DNA of 64,000 nucleotides from Chloroflexota bacterium (GCA_011523735.1 WTGB01000166.1:1-64000), one strand, 5' to 3'. Positions 11,201 to 21,207 are shown, counted from the first letter of the stretch. The notes: generated by a model not told the origin, from the sequence alone. Numbers and translations: made by a program.

Positions 11201-11336
11201 ACTTTCCCCAAATATGATGCTTGTGATTGCTGTCCGGCCGTTCTCATATACGACCAAATCAAACTTGTCCTGTCCTCAGCCGCTCAACGGGGGGGGAGCG
11301 GAAATCCCATAACCCGGCTTTGTCCACCGGCGCACT

Positions 11337-12002
11337 CTATACGAACCCGCGCCGGTTGAAGCGCTCCTCTTTGAAGGGGTCGCCCTCGTTGTGATAGGCG
11401 CCTGCCTCCCAGAATCCGGGTTTGTCAACGGGGCTGAACTCCAGGGCGCGCAGGAATTTGGCGCTCTTCCAGAAGTAGCGCTTGGGCACGACGGTGCGCA
11501 GGGGACCGCCGTGCTCGATCAACTCGGGCTCATGCAGCCATTTTCCTTCGTATTTGGTGGCGAGCATGACATCGTCATCGTCCATGGCTTCCAGCGTTAA
11601 ATTGGTCGTGTAGCCGTAGTCGCAGTGGGCGATGACGAAGCGCGCCTCGTCAGTCAACTCGAGTTCGCGCAGGAAATCGCGGAACATCACGCCCTCCCAG
11701 GTCGTATCGAACTTGCTCCAGCGCGTGACGCAATGGATATCGACTGTCATCTGCTGCGTGGGCAATTGCAGGAATTTGTCCCAGGTCCAGCGCCGTTTGC
11801 GTTTGACCGCGCCGAAGACCCGCAGGTCCCAGGTGGCGGGATTGAATTTGGGCGTCGGTCCGTAGGTGAGTATGGGGAACTTCTCCGTCAGAGATTGGCC
11901 TCTGGGCAGGCGGCCCGCTTCCCGCATCTGTCTTTCTTTTTCGCGGCGCGTGAACTGGGACATACAATCTACCTGGCAGTTATCTGATATATCGGGCGAC
12001 AC
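11337..12002 (-). CDS. Sulfite oxidase-like molybdopterin-dependent oxidoreductase
   Basis: SUOX-family core VDIHCVTRWSKFDTTWEGV...YTTNLTLEAMDDDDVMLATKYEGKWL...HGGPLRTVVPKRYFWKSAKF. Confidence 0.9.
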   Translation of the reverse strand: MSPDISDNCQVDCMSQFTRREKERQMREAGRLPRGQSLTEKFPILTYGPTPKFNPATWDLRVFGAVKRKRRWTWDKFLQLPTQQMTVDIHCVTRWSKFDTTWEGVMFRDFLRELELTDEARFVIAHCDYGYTTNLTLEAMDDDDVMLATKYEGKWLHEPELIEHGGPLRTVVPKRYFWKSAKFLRALEFSPVDKPGFWEAGAYHNEGDPFKEERFNRRGFV

Positions 12003-12018
12003 AAGCGTCGCCCTTACA
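11993..12018 (-). repeat. Single intergenic stem-loop repeat, reverse orientation
   Basis: CGGGCGACACAAGCGTCGCCCTTACA. Confidence 0.6.
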
Positions 12019-12048
12019 TTAGTCCGCGGCGAGCAATAGCTGGCTGGC

Positions 12049-13305
12049 TTAGACAGTCAACTGCAAAATCGTCCGCAGCAAAACATTGGCGCCGATCTCT
12101 ACATGTCGCCAATCGGTGAATTCTCTTGGATTATGGCTTATCCCGTCCACGGAGGGCAAGAAGATCATGCCGGCTGGCACCATTTGATTCATGATCTGCG
12201 CATTGTGCCCGCTGTAGCTGGCGATCGGCGTGCAGCGGATGCCTTCGGCGCGGCAGGCATTTTCGATTTGACGGGCGAGATATCCCGACATGCGCTCGGC
12301 CCCGCGGTGCATGACGCGTTCTGTCGCGACGCGGAGGCGATAAGTCCCCGCGCAGTCTTGAGCCAACTGGATCAGGCGCGCTTCCATATCCTTGAGACTG
12401 TCGGTATCGGGATGGCGGAATTCGATGCGCAGCGAAGCTTCGGCGGGGACGACATTGAATGAATCGGGAGTGACACTGACATGCCCGCAATTGGTCACGC
12501 CTTCGGGGAATTCCTCGGCGACGCGTTTGTGGGCGGCGATGATGAAGGCGGCCGCCCCTTGCAGCGCATCGTGACGTTCGTCGGCTGTGGTGGTGCCGGC
12601 ATGAGCGGCTTCACCATAGAAGACAACATTGTAGGTGGTGCGCCCGACGATCCTGTCGACGATGCCGATGTCGAATTGCTGCTCGTGCAAAGTTTTGCCC
12701 TGTTCAATATGCAACTCCAGAAAGCCTAGGATGGAGGCGGGATCGCGCCTGGCGTTTTGCAGTTCCGGCAGCATAATGCCCGCCCGGTATAGAGCGGCGC
12801 GAAATGCCATATTGTCGTGCAAGTTATCGCTGATATCGTTGGCGGAGATTTTGCCGACGATGCCGCTGCTGCCGAAGAGCGACTTCCAGGTGCCCTCTTC
12901 GTCGGTGAAGTCGATCGCCTCGAGATGATAGCGCGGCTTGATGCCGGTTTCTTTGATCCGGCGCAGGCATTCCAGCGCCGCCAGGACCCCGATGGCGCCA
13001 TCGTAACGACCGCCATTCGGCACGGTATCCAGGTGCGAGCCGATCATCAGAGTTTTGGCGTCTGGGTCATCGGCGGAGAGCAAGCCGCTCAAGTTGCCGA
13101 CTTCGTCATCTTTGACCCGAAGGTTCGCTTCTTCGATGCGGTCGGCGAACCAGGAGCGCGCTTCGAGATCTTCATTGGAAAGCGCCAGGCGGGAGACGCC
13201 GCCGCCAACGGTCGCGCCGATTTCGGAAAGGGCATCAAAGTCTGCGCGCAGGCGCTCACTATTAACGTGGAGATTGCTGCAATCTGTCGCCAAGCTTACT
13301 TCCAA
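12049..13305 (-). CDS. M20-family amidase/hydantoinase-carbamoylase (N-carbamoyl-L-amino acid hydrolase / allantoate amidohydrolase-like)
   Basis: GSHLDTVPNGGRYDGAIGVLAALE, DFTDEEG, LELHIEQG, AHAGTTT, YSGHNAQ motifs. Confidence 0.9.
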   Translation of the reverse strand: MEVSLATDCSNLHVNSERLRADFDALSEIGATVGGGVSRLALSNEDLEARSWFADRIEEANLRVKDDEVGNLSGLLSADDPDAKTLMIGSHLDTVPNGGRYDGAIGVLAALECLRRIKETGIKPRYHLEAIDFTDEEGTWKSLFGSSGIVGKISANDISDNLHDNMAFRAALYRAGIMLPELQNARRDPASILGFLELHIEQGKTLHEQQFDIGIVDRIVGRTTYNVVFYGEAAHAGTTTADERHDALQGAAAFIIAAHKRVAEEFPEGVTNCGHVSVTPDSFNVVPAEASLRIEFRHPDTDSLKDMEARLIQLAQDCAGTYRLRVATERVMHRGAERMSGYLARQIENACRAEGIRCTPIASYSGHNAQIMNQMVPAGMIFLPSVDGISHNPREFTDWRHVEIGANVLLRTILQLTV

Positions 13306-13495
13306 TCACCATGTCAGTAATTGAGAGTAGATTATAGTTGCAAAATGTAATCTCACAACTTTGCAGGCGGGGATTTGTTGTCCGGCTGCGCAGGCTGATT
13401 CGGGCGGGAAAGCCGATCTGCGCCTGAGCCTCAACCTTGCCATCGCCTTGCTTTGCGTTACCATGGGCGGATTGCGAGGAAGCGGGGCTCGCTTC

Positions 13496-14725
13496 ATGTG
13501 GAAACTAGCGCCACCCACGGACCCAAGCGAACGTCAGAATTCCCCTTACCGATGGGTGATATTGGCTATGGTCACGCTCTCCGGCTTTCTTGTTATGGGT
13601 TTCCCGACCACATCGCTTTCAGCTCTTTTCAGCGAAGTCGCCGATTCGCTTGATCTCAATCTGATTGAGATCGGCGTGATATGGGGCGTCGGTTCGGGCA
13701 TGGCCATCTTCACGGCGCTGGTCGGCGGCGCTTTCATTGATGTATTCGGGACGCGCCGAATGCTGGTGGCGCTCTGCCTGGCGACCGGTTGCTTCGGCGC
13801 CTTGCGCGGCGTCGCCGTTGATTTTTGGTCGCTCTTCCTATTTTCAATGTTGTTCGGCATGGTGCAGCCCATCTTGCCGATGAACTTCGTCAAACTGAAT
13901 CGCGAATGGTTCGCCTCGCGCCAGCTGGGTTTCGCTTCCGGCGTGATGTCGGCCGGCTTCGCCACCGGCTTGATGCTGGGCTCCCGCTTGGGCGCCACCG
14001 TGCTTTCGCCGATGCTGGGCGGCTGGCGGTCGGTGCTCATCTTGACCGGCGTTTGCGCAATCATGCTGGCGGTTGCCTGGGCAATTGTCCATCCGCCGAC
14101 CGAGCGGCGCGCTTCGGTACGTATCGACATCGGGCAGATCATGCGCAACCTGCGCTACGTGATGCGCTTCCGAGAATTGTGGGTGATCGCGCTAGCGGTC
14201 TTTGGCGTGCTGGGTTTGATGCGGGGCCTGGTCGGTTATGTGCCGACTTATTTGCGCGAGATCGGCTGGGGCGTTGTCGAGGCGGACAGCGCCATCACCA
14301 TCTTCTTCTTCTGCAGTCTGATCGGCGTTGTGCCGATATCGCATTTGTCGGATCGTCTGGGCAATCGGCGCATCGTCATGGCTTTCGGCACATCGATGAT
14401 GACGATCGGCACGGTGTTGATGTTTCTGGTCGGCGATAATTTTTGGGGCGTCATGTTGGCGATGGCGCTGGCCGGCTTCACATTTGACAGCTTCATGGCG
14501 CTGAAGGGCGCTTATACGACCGAGGTCGACGGTCTGGAGATCGCCTTCGTCGGCAGCGCGCTGGGTTTTGTCGGCGTGTTGCAGAATATCGGCTCGACAT
14601 TTACGCCGCCGCTGGGCAATGCCTTGACGACAGTCGGGTTAAATACGCCTTTTCTTTTATGGGCGGCCTCGGGCTTGTTCGCCACCGTCATGCTGGTCAG
14701 CTACCGCAAGCGCAAGGTTAAATGA
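13496..14725 (+). CDS. MFS transporter
   Basis: About 12 hydrophobic segments, MFS topology; likely start ATG 13496 (MWKLAPPTD). Confidence 0.85.
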   Translation: MWKLAPPTDPSERQNSPYRWVILAMVTLSGFLVMGFPTTSLSALFSEVADSLDLNLIEIGVIWGVGSGMAIFTALVGGAFIDVFGTRRMLVALCLATGCFGALRGVAVDFWSLFLFSMLFGMVQPILPMNFVKLNREWFASRQLGFASGVMSAGFATGLMLGSRLGATVLSPMLGGWRSVLILTGVCAIMLAVAWAIVHPPTERRASVRIDIGQIMRNLRYVMRFRELWVIALAVFGVLGLMRGLVGYVPTYLREIGWGVVEADSAITIFFFCSLIGVVPISHLSDRLGNRRIVMAFGTSMMTIGTVLMFLVGDNFWGVMLAMALAGFTFDSFMALKGAYTTEVDGLEIAFVGSALGFVGVLQNIGSTFTPPLGNALTTVGLNTPFLLWAASGLFATVMLVSYRKRKVK

Positions 14726-14770
14726 GGGCTGCGCGCCCTGACTGCTAGATACAATCGGTGAAAGAAGAAA

Positions 14771-14791
14771 GGACGGCTTCAAGAGCCGCCC
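14771..14791. terminator. Candidate bidirectional terminator between convergent genes
   Basis: GGACGGCTTCAAGAGCCGCCC hairpin (one mismatch), T-rich on both sides, between convergent MFS and BI-1 genes. Confidence 0.5.
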
Positions 14792-14820
14792 CGTTGTTTT
14801 GTCCGTGGCTGGATGGCGGA

Positions 14821-15531
14821 CTAGTCGCGACCGCCGCCGAAGATACGCAGCATGAAGATGAACAGGTTGATGAAGTCGAGGTAGAGCGTCAGCGCCGCCA
14901 TGATGCTGAACTTGAGCGTATCATCCGAATCAACTTTCATCTTGCGGGTGGCCGCCATCGCCGCGATGCGCTGCGTGTCCCAGGCGGTCAAGCCGGTGAA
15001 GATCAGCACGCCAGCGATGCTGACCAGGAAGTCGATCATCGAACTGCCGAGGAAGATGTTGACGATGCTGGCGATGATCAGCCCGAACAAGCCCATCATC
15101 AGGTAGCTGCCCATCTTGGTCAAGTCGGTCTTGGTCGTCAGCCCGTAGACTGTCATCGCGCCGAATACGCCGGCCGTGCTGAGGAAGGCCGCTGCAATGG
15201 AGCCGATATCAAAGACCAGGAAGAAAATGGAGAAGGTGAAGCCGGTGACGGCGGCATAGATGAAGAAGAGCATACCGGCCATCGTTGCCGAGATGCGATT
15301 GATCGCCCAACTCAAGCCGATGACGATGCCCAACTGCGCGAAGATCGCCAGAAACATAATGCCCTGCGAGGGAAAGAAACCCATGTTGCTGACAGCCAGA
15401 GCCATGGCGGCAGTGACAAGCAGACCCATCGTCATCCAGCCGTAGACGTTGCGCATAACGGCGTTCAGTTGTATGCCTTCGAGCGGCTTGCCCGGCGTGT
15501 CAATGATGAAGCCGTCGTTTCTCATGTTCAT
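14821..15531 (-). CDS. Bax inhibitor-1/YccA family membrane protein
   Basis: 7-TM pattern, N-terminal MRNVYGWMTMGLLVTA, C-terminal LTAWDTQRI...ALTLYLDFINLFIFMLRIFG. Confidence 0.92.
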   Translation of the reverse strand: MNMRNDGFIIDTPGKPLEGIQLNAVMRNVYGWMTMGLLVTAAMALAVSNMGFFPSQGIMFLAIFAQLGIVIGLSWAINRISATMAGMLFFIYAAVTGFTFSIFFLVFDIGSIAAAFLSTAGVFGAMTVYGLTTKTDLTKMGSYLMMGLFGLIIASIVNIFLGSSMIDFLVSIAGVLIFTGLTAWDTQRIAAMAATRKMKVDSDDTLKFSIMAALTLYLDFINLFIFMLRIFGGGRD

Positions 15532-15728
15532 TTCAATACCTCCAACAAGCGCCTAGATGATGGCACATGATTTTCTTGACTGATTACACACATTATAACG
15601 AATTCTGCATGGATTGGATGTGGCGGTTTTTGGGATTTTACGCGGTTCTTACTTTTTTGCGCTCTCTATCTACCGGCTGCGCGCCTGCTATAATGCGCTG
15701 CGTTGTTGCTAGAACGTGATGATAACAC

Positions 15729-16340
15729 ATGCGCTTGATACTCGCCTCGTCTTCGCCGCGCCGCCAGGAATTGTTGTCGCAGCTCGGTCTTAAGTTTGAG
15801 GTCATCAAACCCGAAATCGACGAGTCCCGCCGCGAAGGTGAAGACTTGCTAGGTTATGTCAGGCGGCTCAGCCGGGAAAAGGCGGAGGCGGTTGTGCTTG
15901 TGCTTAACAATTCACCGGCGCTGATTATCTCGGCGGATACGATTGTGATACTGGCTGCCGATACGATCGGCGTGGATGAAGGCGGGGACCTGTTGGGCAA
16001 ACCGGCTGACGCGGCTGATGCGCGGCGCATGTTGCGGCGGCTGCGCGGTCGCGCGCACAAGGTGATCACGGCTTTCACGCTCTACCACTGCGGGGAGCGT
16101 CCGCAGGTTATTACGCGACATGCACGGACGGTCGTGCACATGCGCGACTTCAGCGATGCTGAAATTGACGCCTATATCGCAACGGGCGATCCGCTGGACA
16201 AAGCCGGCGCCTACGCTATCCAGAACGAAGGATTCCACCCGGTCGCGCGGATTGAAGGCAGTTACAGCAATGTGGTCGGCTTGCCTGTCGACGAAGTCAA
16301 GACAGCCCTCGGCGAGATCGGCTTTGTCTCCTCGTTTTAA
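15729..16340 (+). CDS. maf: Maf-family nucleoside triphosphate pyrophosphatase
   Basis: MRLILASSSPRRQELL, SADTIV, GKPADAADARRML, DKAGAYAIQ, GSYSNVVGLP. Confidence 0.95.
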   Translation: MRLILASSSPRRQELLSQLGLKFEVIKPEIDESRREGEDLLGYVRRLSREKAEAVVLVLNNSPALIISADTIVILAADTIGVDEGGDLLGKPADAADARRMLRRLRGRAHKVITAFTLYHCGERPQVITRHARTVVHMRDFSDAEIDAYIATGDPLDKAGAYAIQNEGFHPVARIEGSYSNVVGLPVDEVKTALGEIGFVSSF

Positions 16341-16463
16341 TTGATTTGTGATACAGTAAGTTGTTGATTGTATTGGAATCGGATCATTTACAGGCTCCGA
16401 GGTCCTTGCTTGTAATTTACAGAAAACAGGAGAAGATTCATGTATCAGTCGAGGCTATCTATC

Positions 16464-17651
16464 ATGAAGAAGTTCCCACTCATCCTTCTGCTGCTGGGGA
16501 TGCTCTTTCCTCCCGCGATCGTGATGGGGGACGATGAAGCGCCTACGCTGGCGTTTCTGCGTTTTGGACAGTTGCCGTCGTTCGCCTTAACCGATATGGC
16601 AGTGCTGGACATGCTTGAAGTCTATGGCTTCATCAACAGGGATGAGCGCGCGATGCTGGACGCCGGGAATGACCTGCGCGGCGAAAACATCAACATTCTC
16701 TATCGCGATGCCGGCTTTGATTTCGCCACGGCAAATCTCATGGTGGAGGACGCGCTGGATGAAGGCGCCGATGTGGTACTCACCGTCTCGACCCAGGTGG
16801 GCATGATTGCTGTGGGGGCAATGAGCGACATGGAAGATCCGCCGGCACTTATCTTTGCGATTGTGACTGATGTACATGACTCTGGTCTCGCGACAGCGAC
16901 TTGCATCAAGCCGCCGAACGTGACCGGCAGCCTGATGCATATTGACTACGACGAATATCTCAACATCGCCTACCTGCAAGATCCGGATTTCCAGAGTATC
17001 GGCTTCATCGCCGATGCCAATGACCCGGCAACACCCGGTTACAAGCAGACGGCTCAAGAAGTTGGCGAAGCGCTGGGCTTCACCGTTGAATTCGAGGCCG
17101 TAGTCACCGCGGCCGATTATGCCATCGCAACCGCGTCCTTGTTGGACAAAAACGTCGACGCCGTCGGTCTGACGCCCCATACCGGTTCTGAAGCTGGCAT
17201 CCCGTCCGTGGTTAATGCGGCGGTCGGCGTGCCGGTCTTTTCTCCGCTGGTATCCGATGTCATTCACGGCGTGACGATCGCAGCCGGGTTTGAAGGCTGG
17301 TATCGCGAGGGCGTGCAAGCGGCGCGAATGGTGATCGCTTATCTTGAAGGCAGCCTGAATATCGCGACCACCGGCATCGCCTCGACGCCAAGCTTCGCCG
17401 TCGCCGTGAATCTCGATTCTGCCGAGTTGCAAGGCGTGGTGATCGCGGAAGGCCTTCTGGAAGTGGCGGATTATATCGTTCAAGGTGGAGTAGTCGCAGG
17501 CGCAACGATTGAGATCCCGGGCGAAGTCGGCTTGGCGGAAATGACATTGGAGGAACGCAGAGCCGAGGATGCCGCCTTCCTGGAGAACTTGCATTGCAGT
17601 CCCGATATGATCGCTGAGCAGTTAAGCACGCTGGCTGAAGCCGAAAACTAA
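16464..17651 (+). CDS. ABC transporter substrate-binding protein, TrpX/YtrF-like (ABC_sub_bind type)
   Basis: Signal peptide MKKFPLILLLLGMLFPPAIVMG; periplasmic-binding fold sequence. No permease/ATPase adjacent. Confidence 0.7.
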   Translation: MKKFPLILLLLGMLFPPAIVMGDDEAPTLAFLRFGQLPSFALTDMAVLDMLEVYGFINRDERAMLDAGNDLRGENINILYRDAGFDFATANLMVEDALDEGADVVLTVSTQVGMIAVGAMSDMEDPPALIFAIVTDVHDSGLATATCIKPPNVTGSLMHIDYDEYLNIAYLQDPDFQSIGFIADANDPATPGYKQTAQEVGEALGFTVEFEAVVTAADYAIATASLLDKNVDAVGLTPHTGSEAGIPSVVNAAVGVPVFSPLVSDVIHGVTIAAGFEGWYREGVQAARMVIAYLEGSLNIATTGIASTPSFAVAVNLDSAELQGVVIAEGLLEVADYIVQGGVVAGATIEIPGEVGLAEMTLEERRAEDAAFLENLHCSPDMIAEQLSTLAEAEN

Positions 17652-17680
17652 GCCGACGACATCGTGTCAGCGGGTTTGGA

Positions 17681-17711
17681 AGCGGGCAGTCGCGGAAGGC
17701 CGCCCGCTTTT
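17681..17711 (+). terminator. Candidate rho-independent terminator
   Basis: AGCGGGC...GCCCGCT stem followed by TTTG just after the 16464-17651 gene. Confidence 0.55.
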
Positions 17712-17801
17712 GCTGCCTCAGAAGCACCTTGCCAATGCAAGAGGCGGCTGCCAGAATACCGACTGGCGCGGCGAAGACACCAAGAGGAGATCGAGACGAC
17801 C

Positions 17802-18821
17802 ATGAGCTTGAATGAAACTGCGAATCAATTGGTAGCGCCCGGCAAAGGAATCATGGCGGCCGACCGCCCCTCGCCGGCGTTCAGGGAATTGCTTACCGCG
17901 GAAGGCATTCCGGACGATGAGCACAGTTATCGCAATTGGTCGGAATTGCTCTTCACGACGCTGAATCTTAACGACTATGTCAGCGGCATCATCATGACCG
18001 ATGAGCAGGTGCGCATGGCCGACAGCCATGGCGAGGCGCTGCTCCCACAAGTTATCGAGCGCGGCATGATCCCCGGGATTTCACCTTTCAAGGGCATGGT
18101 GGTCTTGGCGGGCAGCGATGGCGAGACGGTGGGCAGCGGCTTGGATGGCTTGCGCGAGCGGCTGGCGGAATATGCGGCGATGGGGGTGGGCTTCAGCAAG
18201 TGGCGCGCCGCCTTCCAAATCGGACCCGGTACGCCCAGTTACTACGCCATCGAAGCTAATGCCTATGTGATGGCGCAGGTGGCCGCGCTGTCGCAAGAGG
18301 CCGGCATCGTGCCCATCGTCGAGCCGGAAGTCATGCTATGGGGCGATCACACAATTGAGCGCTGTTTCGCCGTCACCGAGTGGGTGCTAAGCCGTACTTT
18401 CGAGGCGCTCTATGTTCATCGCGTCGATCTTGAAGGCACACTGGTCAAAGCGAGCATGGTGCTTTCCGGGAACGAATGCCCGGATCAAGCCGGTGTCGAA
18501 ACGGTGGCTGAGCAGACGGTCAGGGTCTTTCGGCGGCAGATTCCGGCGGCCATCCCCGGCATCGTCTTCCTCTCTGGCGGGCAGAGCGACTATCATTCGA
18601 CCGCGCATCTCAATCGGATGAACGCCAATTACGAATTGCCCTGGAAGTTGAGCTTCTCCTACGCTCGCGCCTTGCAGCGCGAACCGATGGAAGTCTGGCG
18701 GAATCGCCCTGAGAACGTGCCGGCCGCGCAAGCCGCCCTGTATCATCGCGCCAAGATGAACGGGTTGGCATCGCTGGGCTTGTGGACGGAGGAGTTGGAG
18801 GGCGAGGCGGCGCCGTCGTAG
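17802..18821 (+). CDS. Class I fructose-bisphosphate aldolase
   Basis: LVAPGKGIMAADRP, KWRAAF, IVPIVEPEV, LEGTLVKASMV, FLSGGQS motifs; start ATG 17802. Confidence 0.93.
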   Translation: MSLNETANQLVAPGKGIMAADRPSPAFRELLTAEGIPDDEHSYRNWSELLFTTLNLNDYVSGIIMTDEQVRMADSHGEALLPQVIERGMIPGISPFKGMVVLAGSDGETVGSGLDGLRERLAEYAAMGVGFSKWRAAFQIGPGTPSYYAIEANAYVMAQVAALSQEAGIVPIVEPEVMLWGDHTIERCFAVTEWVLSRTFEALYVHRVDLEGTLVKASMVLSGNECPDQAGVETVAEQTVRVFRRQIPAAIPGIVFLSGGQSDYHSTAHLNRMNANYELPWKLSFSYARALQREPMEVWRNRPENVPAAQAALYHRAKMNGLASLGLWTEELEGEAAPS

Positions 18822-18822
18822 C

Positions 18823-19002
18823 TGCCGCGATCAACGGCGCACGGTGCTGACGCTGTGGCATCAGCTCGATCTGCGTTCGCTGCCGGAGAAGATTCAGACG
18901 CAGACGATATCCGAAGATTGGGATGCTGCGACGCGCGCCAAAGTGGCGGCCATAATGCCTACATATGAAGGCAGCGCCTTGGAGCATGGAAGGCAGTTGT
19001 AA
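18823..19002 (+). pseudogene. Short open reading frame or gene remnant of unknown family
   Basis: In-frame peptide VLTLWHQLDLRSLPEKIQTQTISEDWDAATRAKVAAIMPTYEGSALEHGRQL ending in TAA; no ATG start; looks like a protein C-terminus. Confidence 0.4.
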
Positions 19003-19046
19003 GGCGGGCAGCGCGAGAGCAGCCCTTTTGGGAAAGGAGACAGGAG

Positions 19047-20543
19047 TTGAACCAGAAAGCCGTTTTTGACATCCTGCCCGACCACGTCGATGGCAGTCGC
19101 GACTTGATGATTTTCGGCCATTTCCTCGAGCATTTTCACCGGCAGATTTACGGCGGCGTGTTTGACCCGGGTAGTCATCTTGCCGATGAGAATGGCTTCC
19201 GCCGCGATGTGATCGAAGCGCTGAGAAAGATCAAGACGCCGATCATTCGCTGGCCCGGCGGCTGCTTCGTCTCGGCTTATCCCTGGAAGAAGGGCGTCGG
19301 ACAGCGGGTCCCCTATTACGACAAAGCCTGGCGCGTGGAGGAGCCTAACACCTTCGGCACCGACGAATTCGTGGCTTTCTGCCGCGAGGTAGGCGCCGAG
19401 CCCTTCATCTGCACCAATGCCGGCACTGGCAGTCCGGAAGATATGTCCGACTGGGTCGAGTACTGCAATCTCGAAATCGGCGAATGGGCGGCACAGCGGC
19501 GGTCGAATGGGCAGGCCGAGCCCTTTGGCGTACGCTACTGGAGCATCGGCAACGAGAATTACGGCGGCTGGGAGATGGGCGCGAAGACGGCCGACGAATG
19601 GGCGCGGCTGGTGCTGGAATCGGCCAAGATGATGAAACGCGTCGATCACAGGATCGAGCTCGCCATCGCTTCAATCCCCGATCTGGATTGGAACGTCAAG
19701 GCGCTGCGCGAAGCTGGCGATCTGTTGGACTGGGTTTCGATACACGGCTATTGGTCGCGCGCCAGCGATGAAGGCGTATTCGAGAAGGGCTACGAAAACC
19801 TCATCGCGCGCGCCTTCCAGCCGGAAGAGCGGATCGTGGCAGTCAAGCATATCCTCGGTTCGCTGGGCTATCTCGGCAAGTTACGCATCGCCTTCGATGA
19901 ATGGAATCTGCGCGGTTGGTGTCATCCCCATTTCATGATGTTTGGCCCTACCGACCACGCGCTGATGGACGCCAACGATATCAACAGCAACTACAACATG
20001 GCCGACGCAATCTTCACTGCCTGCTTCCTCAACAGCTGCCTGCGCCACTGCGATGTGGTCGGCATGGCCAATTTCTCGCCCGCCGTCAACACGGTCGGCG
20101 CCATCTACACGCACGCGGACGGCATCGTGCTGCGCCCGACCTATCACGTCTTCGATCTCTTCGCCAACCATACCTTCGACGAGATCTTGCATTCGGCGCT
20201 GGCGTCGCCGTCCTTCGATGTAGCGTCTGAGGAAGGGACCGCGACTTCGGTGCCGCGCCTTGACGCCGTTGCCACTCGCGATTCCACGACCGGTCAAGTC
20301 GGTATCACGCTGGTCAACTTACACGGTGAAGACGCCATTAGCTGTCGCGTTCGAGGGCTGGATGCCGATAGGTACAGCGGCGCTACGCTGCGAACGGTCA
20401 ACGGGAACGCGGTCGACGCCTACAACGATGTCGATCAGCCGGATGCGGTGTCAATTGCGGAAGGTCAACTACAGATAGCCGACGTCAGCGACTTCGAAAT
20501 TGAATGCCCAGCGCATTCTGTCTCGGTACTCAGCGTGAGCTAA
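19047..20543 (+). CDS. Alpha-L-arabinofuranosidase (GH51)
   Basis: GHFLEHFHRQIYGGVFDPGS, RWPGGCFVSAYPWKKGVG, WSIGNENYG, AFDEWNLRGW motifs; TTG start with GGAG upstream. Confidence 0.93.
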   Translation: MNQKAVFDILPDHVDGSRDLMIFGHFLEHFHRQIYGGVFDPGSHLADENGFRRDVIEALRKIKTPIIRWPGGCFVSAYPWKKGVGQRVPYYDKAWRVEEPNTFGTDEFVAFCREVGAEPFICTNAGTGSPEDMSDWVEYCNLEIGEWAAQRRSNGQAEPFGVRYWSIGNENYGGWEMGAKTADEWARLVLESAKMMKRVDHRIELAIASIPDLDWNVKALREAGDLLDWVSIHGYWSRASDEGVFEKGYENLIARAFQPEERIVAVKHILGSLGYLGKLRIAFDEWNLRGWCHPHFMMFGPTDHALMDANDINSNYNMADAIFTACFLNSCLRHCDVVGMANFSPAVNTVGAIYTHADGIVLRPTYHVFDLFANHTFDEILHSALASPSFDVASEEGTATSVPRLDAVATRDSTTGQVGITLVNLHGEDAISCRVRGLDADRYSGATLRTVNGNAVDAYNDVDQPDAVSIAEGQLQIADVSDFEIECPAHSVSVLSVS

Positions 20544-20559
20544 AGCCGCGCGCGGAGAA

Positions 20560-21207
20560 TCAGGCCTCGGCTGCTGCCAGCATTTCTTCAAACGAGCGCC
20601 GCCATTCAGGGGAGAGCGCTTCGATCTGCGACGCGCGTTGGACGGCCTCGCGGTCGCCTTTGTCCAAATAACGCGCGGCGTTGACCTCGGCCACGGTCAT
20701 GCCGACAGGATCTTTTTCCAACCGCTGGATCGGGTCGCCCGCTTCCAAAACGCCTTCCTCCAGCACGCGGGCATAGAAGCCGCAACGGTTCGCATGCAGA
20801 AAGGTCTTCTCAAAGCCGGGGACGCCGAGCTTATCCGCGAGCTTGTAACAGGGTACGCGCGGCTGAGACACCTGGATGACGGCGTCGCCGATGCGGAAAA
20901 CATCGCCGATGCAAACGGTCGTTTCCAGCAAGCCGAGCAGTGTCAGGTTTTCGCCGAATGCGCCGTAGTGAAAGTCCGTCCGCGCAAGTTGCGAAGCCCA
21001 ATAGCCATAGTGCTCCTGCGGATAGCAGTAGACTGCCTGATGCGGTCCGCCGTGATTTTTGCGATCGGCTTGTCCATCGCCGTCCAAGCCAAGGCGGCTC
21101 AGCAAGACGCGCCCCATGCGGTGCTTCTTGTAAATGCCCGTCTGGTAGCTTCTGCCGTTGATGGCGACCGCTTTCGGCTGGGAGACGTTGATCGACAGCA
21201 GCTTCAT
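20560..21207 (-). CDS. MOSC domain-containing protein (YiiM-like)
   Basis: LGLDGDGQADRKNHGGPHQAVYCYPQEHY, FGENLTLLGL, VSQPRVPCYKL motifs. Confidence 0.92.
   Translation of the reverse strand: MKLLSINVSQPKAVAINGRSYQTGIYKKHRMGRVLLSRLGLDGDGQADRKNHGGPHQAVYCYPQEHYGYWASQLARTDFHYGAFGENLTLLGLLETTVCIGDVFRIGDAVIQVSQPRVPCYKLADKLGVPGFEKTFLHANRCGFYARVLEEGVLEAGDPIQRLEKDPVGMTVAEVNAARYLDKGDREAVQRASQIEALSPEWRRSFEEMLAAAEA

Noticed and set aside
11036-11336. Insertion sequence between the duplicated gene ends
   Set aside because: No transposase ORF and no clear terminal inverted repeats; only stem-loop repeats and homopolymer runs.
14758-15570. 270-aa plus-strand ORF rich in Asp/Glu/His
   Set aside because: Antisense to the BI-1 family gene; composition typical of a shadow frame.
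16587-17594. 335-aa minus-strand ORF
   Set aside because: Antisense to the substrate-binding protein gene, which has a signal peptide and a terminator.
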